Positions 33,742 through 36,314 of a stretch of 36,314 nucleotides of DNA are shown here, in pieces. The DNA is from CAZJYI01 sp964550025. GTDB taxonomy: Bacteria; Verrucomicrobiota; Kiritimatiellia; UBA8416; CAYOBW01. The translations under genes were made by a program, and so were the position numbers. The stretch spans positions 1 to 36,314 of the forward strand of contig CAZJYI010000121.1 in assembly GCA_964550025.1 (NCBI GenBank), read 5' to 3'. The stretch's first letter is position 1, and each line of letters begins with the position of its first letter. Below the pieces are notes generated by a model. It saw only the letters and a program-made list of their open reading frames with translations, had not been told where the DNA came from and ran no database searches.

Positions 33742-35904
33742 ATGGCATTACCTGACGAATTGAGATCCCAGGGCGCGGACGCACTGGAGGAGTGGTTGCT
33801 GGAGACGCTGGAAGGCGAATCATTGCCGATGGAAGACATGCTGCAGGCGTTGCAGTTGATGGCCGATGCCGGCGACTGGCCGCGGCTTGCCGACGGCGCG
33901 GAGATGCTGCAGGACGCGCTGGTTGAGGCGGGCGACCAGGGAGCCTCGCTCGCGCTGCTCAGGCGGCGGTGCCGGTGGCAGGAGAACGATGCGGGGCTGG
34001 CGGCTGTCTGCGAATCGGCCGCGCGGGCGGTGTTCAAGGATCGCCTTGGCAAGGCTTTCGTGGCGAACGTCGGCTTCGGCGAGATCCCGCCGGCCGAATC
34101 ACTCCGCCGGCTGGAGACGCTGCTGTCGCTGGAAAACGGCGTCCTGTGCTACGACGGGACGTGGGGCTTTGGTGTCGTCCGGTCCGTGGACGACTTCTAT
34201 AAGAAGGTCAAGATCGACTTCACGTCGAAACCCGGTCACCAGATGTCGTTTGCCTACGCCGGCGAGACATTGGAATTGCTTGACGACGACCACCTCCTGG
34301 CTCGCCTCCACCGCGATCCCGATGGGCTCAGACGGCTGGTGTCGGAGGATCCCGCCGAGGTCGTTCGCGTGACAATCCGTAGTTTCGGGCCGTTGTCCGC
34401 CCCCCTGCTGAAGGAGCGACTTGTCGACGATATCCTGTCCGAGGCCGAGTGGAAGGCGTTCTGGGACGGCGCGCGCAAAGGCCTCAAGAAGGACCCCCTG
34501 GTGGAACTGCCGGCGCGTCGCAACGAACCGATTCGCTTGCTTGAGCGCGAAAAGCAATACGACGAGGCGTGGTTCTCACAGTTGGCGCAAACGCGGGACA
34601 CGGACGAGATTCTCCGCCTGCTTGGCGAGCTCGAGGGGGAACACGAGTTGAGTTCCCTGGCCGCACCTTTCAACCAGACCGTGGACGAGCGGTTGGCCTT
34701 TGTCGTGATGGGCACCGAAACGGGAAATCCCGCCATGGCGGCACGGGCTGTGCTTGCCGCGTCCCGGCTCGCGTTCGAGGGCGGCAGGCTGGATGTAGCC
34801 GGGGTGACGGAACGGCTGCTCGGGTCAGGCGCGTTCCTGACGGCGCTGGCGGAGTTGCCCGCGCGCGAGGTGGCGCCCTTCCTGAGCCACCTTGAAGCCC
34901 ACGACGCCGAGAAGACGTCCCTGCGCCTCGTTGCCCTGTTGCCGGGGATGCCGCTGAGCGTACTCACCACGGCGGCCGAGTACCTGCTTACGCGCGATGC
35001 GCGCGCCGCCTGCCTGAACGTGTTTCGCGACCAGTTCGGATCGAGGGAGGCCGGCCCCGCGATGCTGTACTGGTGCTGCCGCAATCTCGATGTGATGCGC
35101 TCCGAGGATCTGACATCACCGTCTGAGTTGCTGGCACAGGTTGTGGATTGCCTGGCGGAAACGTTCTCGGCCGACGAGTTGAAAGCGCAGAACCAGCTTC
35201 AGGGCCTGTTCTCGCAACAGGAGTGGTTCGGCACGGCGTCGGGCATGCTCACCGACCAGGAGCGGCGCGCGCTGTTCCTGAAGATCAAGCACATGCGTGG
35301 TTGGGACGTGGCGGAGCAGCGCTCGGCCATGGCCCGCCTGATACGCCTCTACCCCGGGCTGGAACAACTCGTGTCCGGCGGCGGTGACGAGGAGGCGGGG
35401 CCGCGGGGCCGTTTCACCTCGTTCCGCACGCACCGCCAGCGAAGGGAGCAGCTTCGCAACCTGATCGAGGTGGAGATCCCGGAGAACAGCCGCGAGATCG
35501 GCGTGGCGCGCAGCTATGGCGATCTGCGTGAGAATGCCGAGTACAAGTTCGCCCGGGAGCACCAGGGCATCCTGATGCGGCGCAAGACCGAGCTCGAGAA
35601 CGACCTCGCAGAGGTGAACGCCACCGATTTCAAGGGTTTTTCCACGGAAGCGGTCGGAATGGGGACTTGCGTGACGCTGGCGCGGCCGGACGGGGCCGAG
35701 ACGACCGTAACGATTCTGGGCGAGTGGGATCGGGACGAGTCGCTGGGCATTATTGCCTCGGCCAGTCGCCTGGCCGAGGCCCTCGACGGGCGAGTTGTCG
35801 GCGACGAGGTTATCGTGCCCGGGCTCGAAGGCGAGGAAACCTGCCGTATCACGTCCATTGCGGGGCTGAACGATGCGGTGAAAGCGTGGGTGAACGGTGG
35901 GTAG
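33742..35904 (+). CDS. greA: Giant GreA-type transcript-cleavage factor with long N-terminal extension
   Basis: The protein has 720 residues, against about 158 for ordinary GreA. The start is set by GGGAGAT nine bases upstream and by the promoter at 33687-33715. Residues 1 to about 560 form a mostly helical extension of unknown role, with one small beta-rich part around 130-190 (NGVLCYDGTWGFGVVRSVDD). Residues about 575-645 are the GreA coiled coil; ARSYGDLRENAEYKFAREHQ matches the tip that reaches the RNA polymerase active site, with acidic residues D594 and E597 at the positions of E. coli GreA D41 and E44. Residues about 650-720 fit the FKBP-like polymerase-binding domain. It should rescue backtracked RNA polymerase by stimulating transcript cleavage. 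Chlamydial GreA has the same large size, so the fusion is a PVC hallmark. Confidence 0.88.
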   Translation: MALPDELRSQGADALEEWLLETLEGESLPMEDMLQALQLMADAGDWPRLADGAEMLQDALVEAGDQGASLALLRRRCRWQENDAGLAAVCESAARAVFKDRLGKAFVANVGFGEIPPAESLRRLETLLSLENGVLCYDGTWGFGVVRSVDDFYKKVKIDFTSKPGHQMSFAYAGETLELLDDDHLLARLHRDPDGLRRLVSEDPAEVVRVTIRSFGPLSAPLLKERLVDDILSEAEWKAFWDGARKGLKKDPLVELPARRNEPIRLLEREKQYDEAWFSQLAQTRDTDEILRLLGELEGEHELSSLAAPFNQTVDERLAFVVMGTETGNPAMAARAVLAASRLAFEGGRLDVAGVTERLLGSGAFLTALAELPAREVAPFLSHLEAHDAEKTSLRLVALLPGMPLSVLTTAAEYLLTRDARAACLNVFRDQFGSREAGPAMLYWCCRNLDVMRSEDLTSPSELLAQVVDCLAETFSADELKAQNQLQGLFSQQEWFGTASGMLTDQERRALFLKIKHMRGWDVAEQRSAMARLIRLYPGLEQLVSGGGDEEAGPRGRFTSFRTHRQRREQLRNLIEVEIPENSREIGVARSYGDLRENAEYKFAREHQGILMRRKTELENDLAEVNATDFKGFSTEAVGMGTCVTLARPDGAETTVTILGEWDRDESLGIIASASRLAEALDGRVVGDEVIVPGLEGEETCRITSIAGLNDAVKAWVNGG

Positions 35905-35947
35905 GCAGCCTGCGAAACGCAGCCAAAAACAGTCTTGCCTGACGGTG

Positions 35948-35977
35948 TTGACATCCCTCCGCGGTGTGTGCTAATGT
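35948..35977 (+). promoter_or_regulatory. Promoter of the terminal basic-protein gene (TTGACA-N18-TAATGT)
   Basis: A perfect -35 box TTGACA (35948-35953) and TAATGT (35972-35977), preceded by TGC as an extended -10, have an 18-base spacer. The site lies just after the GreA fusion and about 70 bases before the GTG start at 36050. It is the best promoter match in the window. Confidence 0.6.
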
Positions 35978-36049
35978 CCGCCGCCTTGTTCGCCGTTGTG
36001 GTGCAGAGATAGCGCCGCGCCACGCACTCCTTCTGTGAGGTACTATGCC

Positions 36050-36314
36050 GTGAAGAAGAGCACGAAGAAGCCCGCCAAGACTAGCAAGTCCACCTCTGCC
36101 AAGAAGGCAGCGTCTACCAGAAAGACGGCCCGAAAGAAGGCCGCCGCGAAGCCTCCGGCCGCTGTCCGTAAGAAGGCCGCCGCGAAGGCTCCGGCCGGCG
36201 CCCGAAAGGCGGCAAAGAAGAAGAAGCCCGTCGCGAAGAAGCCCGACGCGAAGAAGCCCGACGCGAAGAAGCCCACCGCGAAGAAGCCCGCCGCGAAGAA
36301 GACGGCCGCGAAGA
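36050..36314 (+). CDS. Lys/Ala/Pro-rich histone-H1-like N-terminal region (partial at window end)
   Basis: The first 88 residues are seen; the gene runs off the window. The start must be GTG 36050: the ATG at 36045 meets a stop after one more codon (ATG-CCG-TGA). The sequence opens MKKSTKKPAKTSKSTSAKKA and continues with near-identical blocks such as KKAAAKPPA, KKAAAKAPA and repeated AKKPDAKKP. The composition is that of bacterial histone-H1-like proteins (HC1/HC2 type) that bind DNA through Lys tails. The same kind of tail also precedes a DksA/TraR zinc-finger domain in some PVC proteins, and the GreA neighbour makes that alternative worth keeping. The missing C-terminus would decide. GAGG at 36037-36040 is nine bases upstream of the GTG. 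Confidence 0.72.
   Translation, partial: MKKSTKKPAKTSKSTSAKKAASTRKTARKKAAAKPPAAVRKKAAAKAPAGARKAAKKKKPVAKKPDAKKPDAKKPTAKKPAAKKTAAK

Overview
The window is a GC-rich bacterial chromosome fragment with one scaffold gap (Ns at 16160-16259), so it probably comes from a draft or metagenome assembly. Family content points to the PVC superphylum, and most likely to the Kiritimatiellota/Lentisphaerota/Verrucomicrobiota side of it. The clues are a roughly 720-residue GreA fusion of the kind known from Chlamydiae, a secreted discoidin/PD40/HZS-alpha-type haem protein, giant Rhs/YD proteins, a zinc-ribbon TPR protein starting MPGTVNGIGTNYY, and an Ala/Lys/Pro-rich histone-like tail. Phylum assignment is inference. 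No rRNA, tRNA, CRISPR array, transposase or integrase was seen.

Layout. (1) 185-8799, plus strand: a secreted three-CxxCH protein, then three tandem paralogous exported beta-propeller proteins. The first of these is a lipoprotein, the second carries a degenerate trypsin-like domain, and the third ends in an Ig-like domain. A 27-bp hairpin follows at 8861-8920. (2) 9011-11560, minus strand: a zinc-ribbon/TPR membrane protein. (3) 11561-22445, plus strand: two giant Rhs/YD-repeat genes, each preceded by a decayed homologous gene tail. The first ends in a novel-looking 54-residue tandem repeat interrupted by the gap; the second ends in an unrecognised 327-residue region. (4) 22626-31782, plus strand: an envelope-glycan-like cluster of three family-2 glycosyltransferases, a GT-C-like polytopic protein and a membrane-anchored coiled-coil protein. 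An AlbA_2/ATPase-type regulator overlaps the second glycosyltransferase, and a bacteriohemerythrin ends the run. (5) 31779-32519, minus strand: a small outer-membrane-barrel-like protein. (6) 32756-33595, minus strand: an RluA-type pseudouridine synthase, divergent from the giant GreA fusion (33742-35904, plus). (7) 36050 to the end: the N-terminal part of a Lys/Ala/Pro-rich basic protein with a good promoter.

How the parts may work together. The first 9 kb looks like an export module of beta-propeller proteins built by reshuffling a few domains. The Rhs block looks like one ancestral cassette (secreted protein plus Rhs protein) duplicated and then diversified at the C-terminal tips; no immunity gene is visible for either tip. 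The glycosyltransferase block is probably one or two operons for an extracellular or envelope polysaccharide. The most unusual features are the Rhs1 repeat tip, whose reading frame predicts the true gap size, the shared decayed tails before both Rhs genes, and the trypsin-like domain that appears to have lost its catalytic triad.
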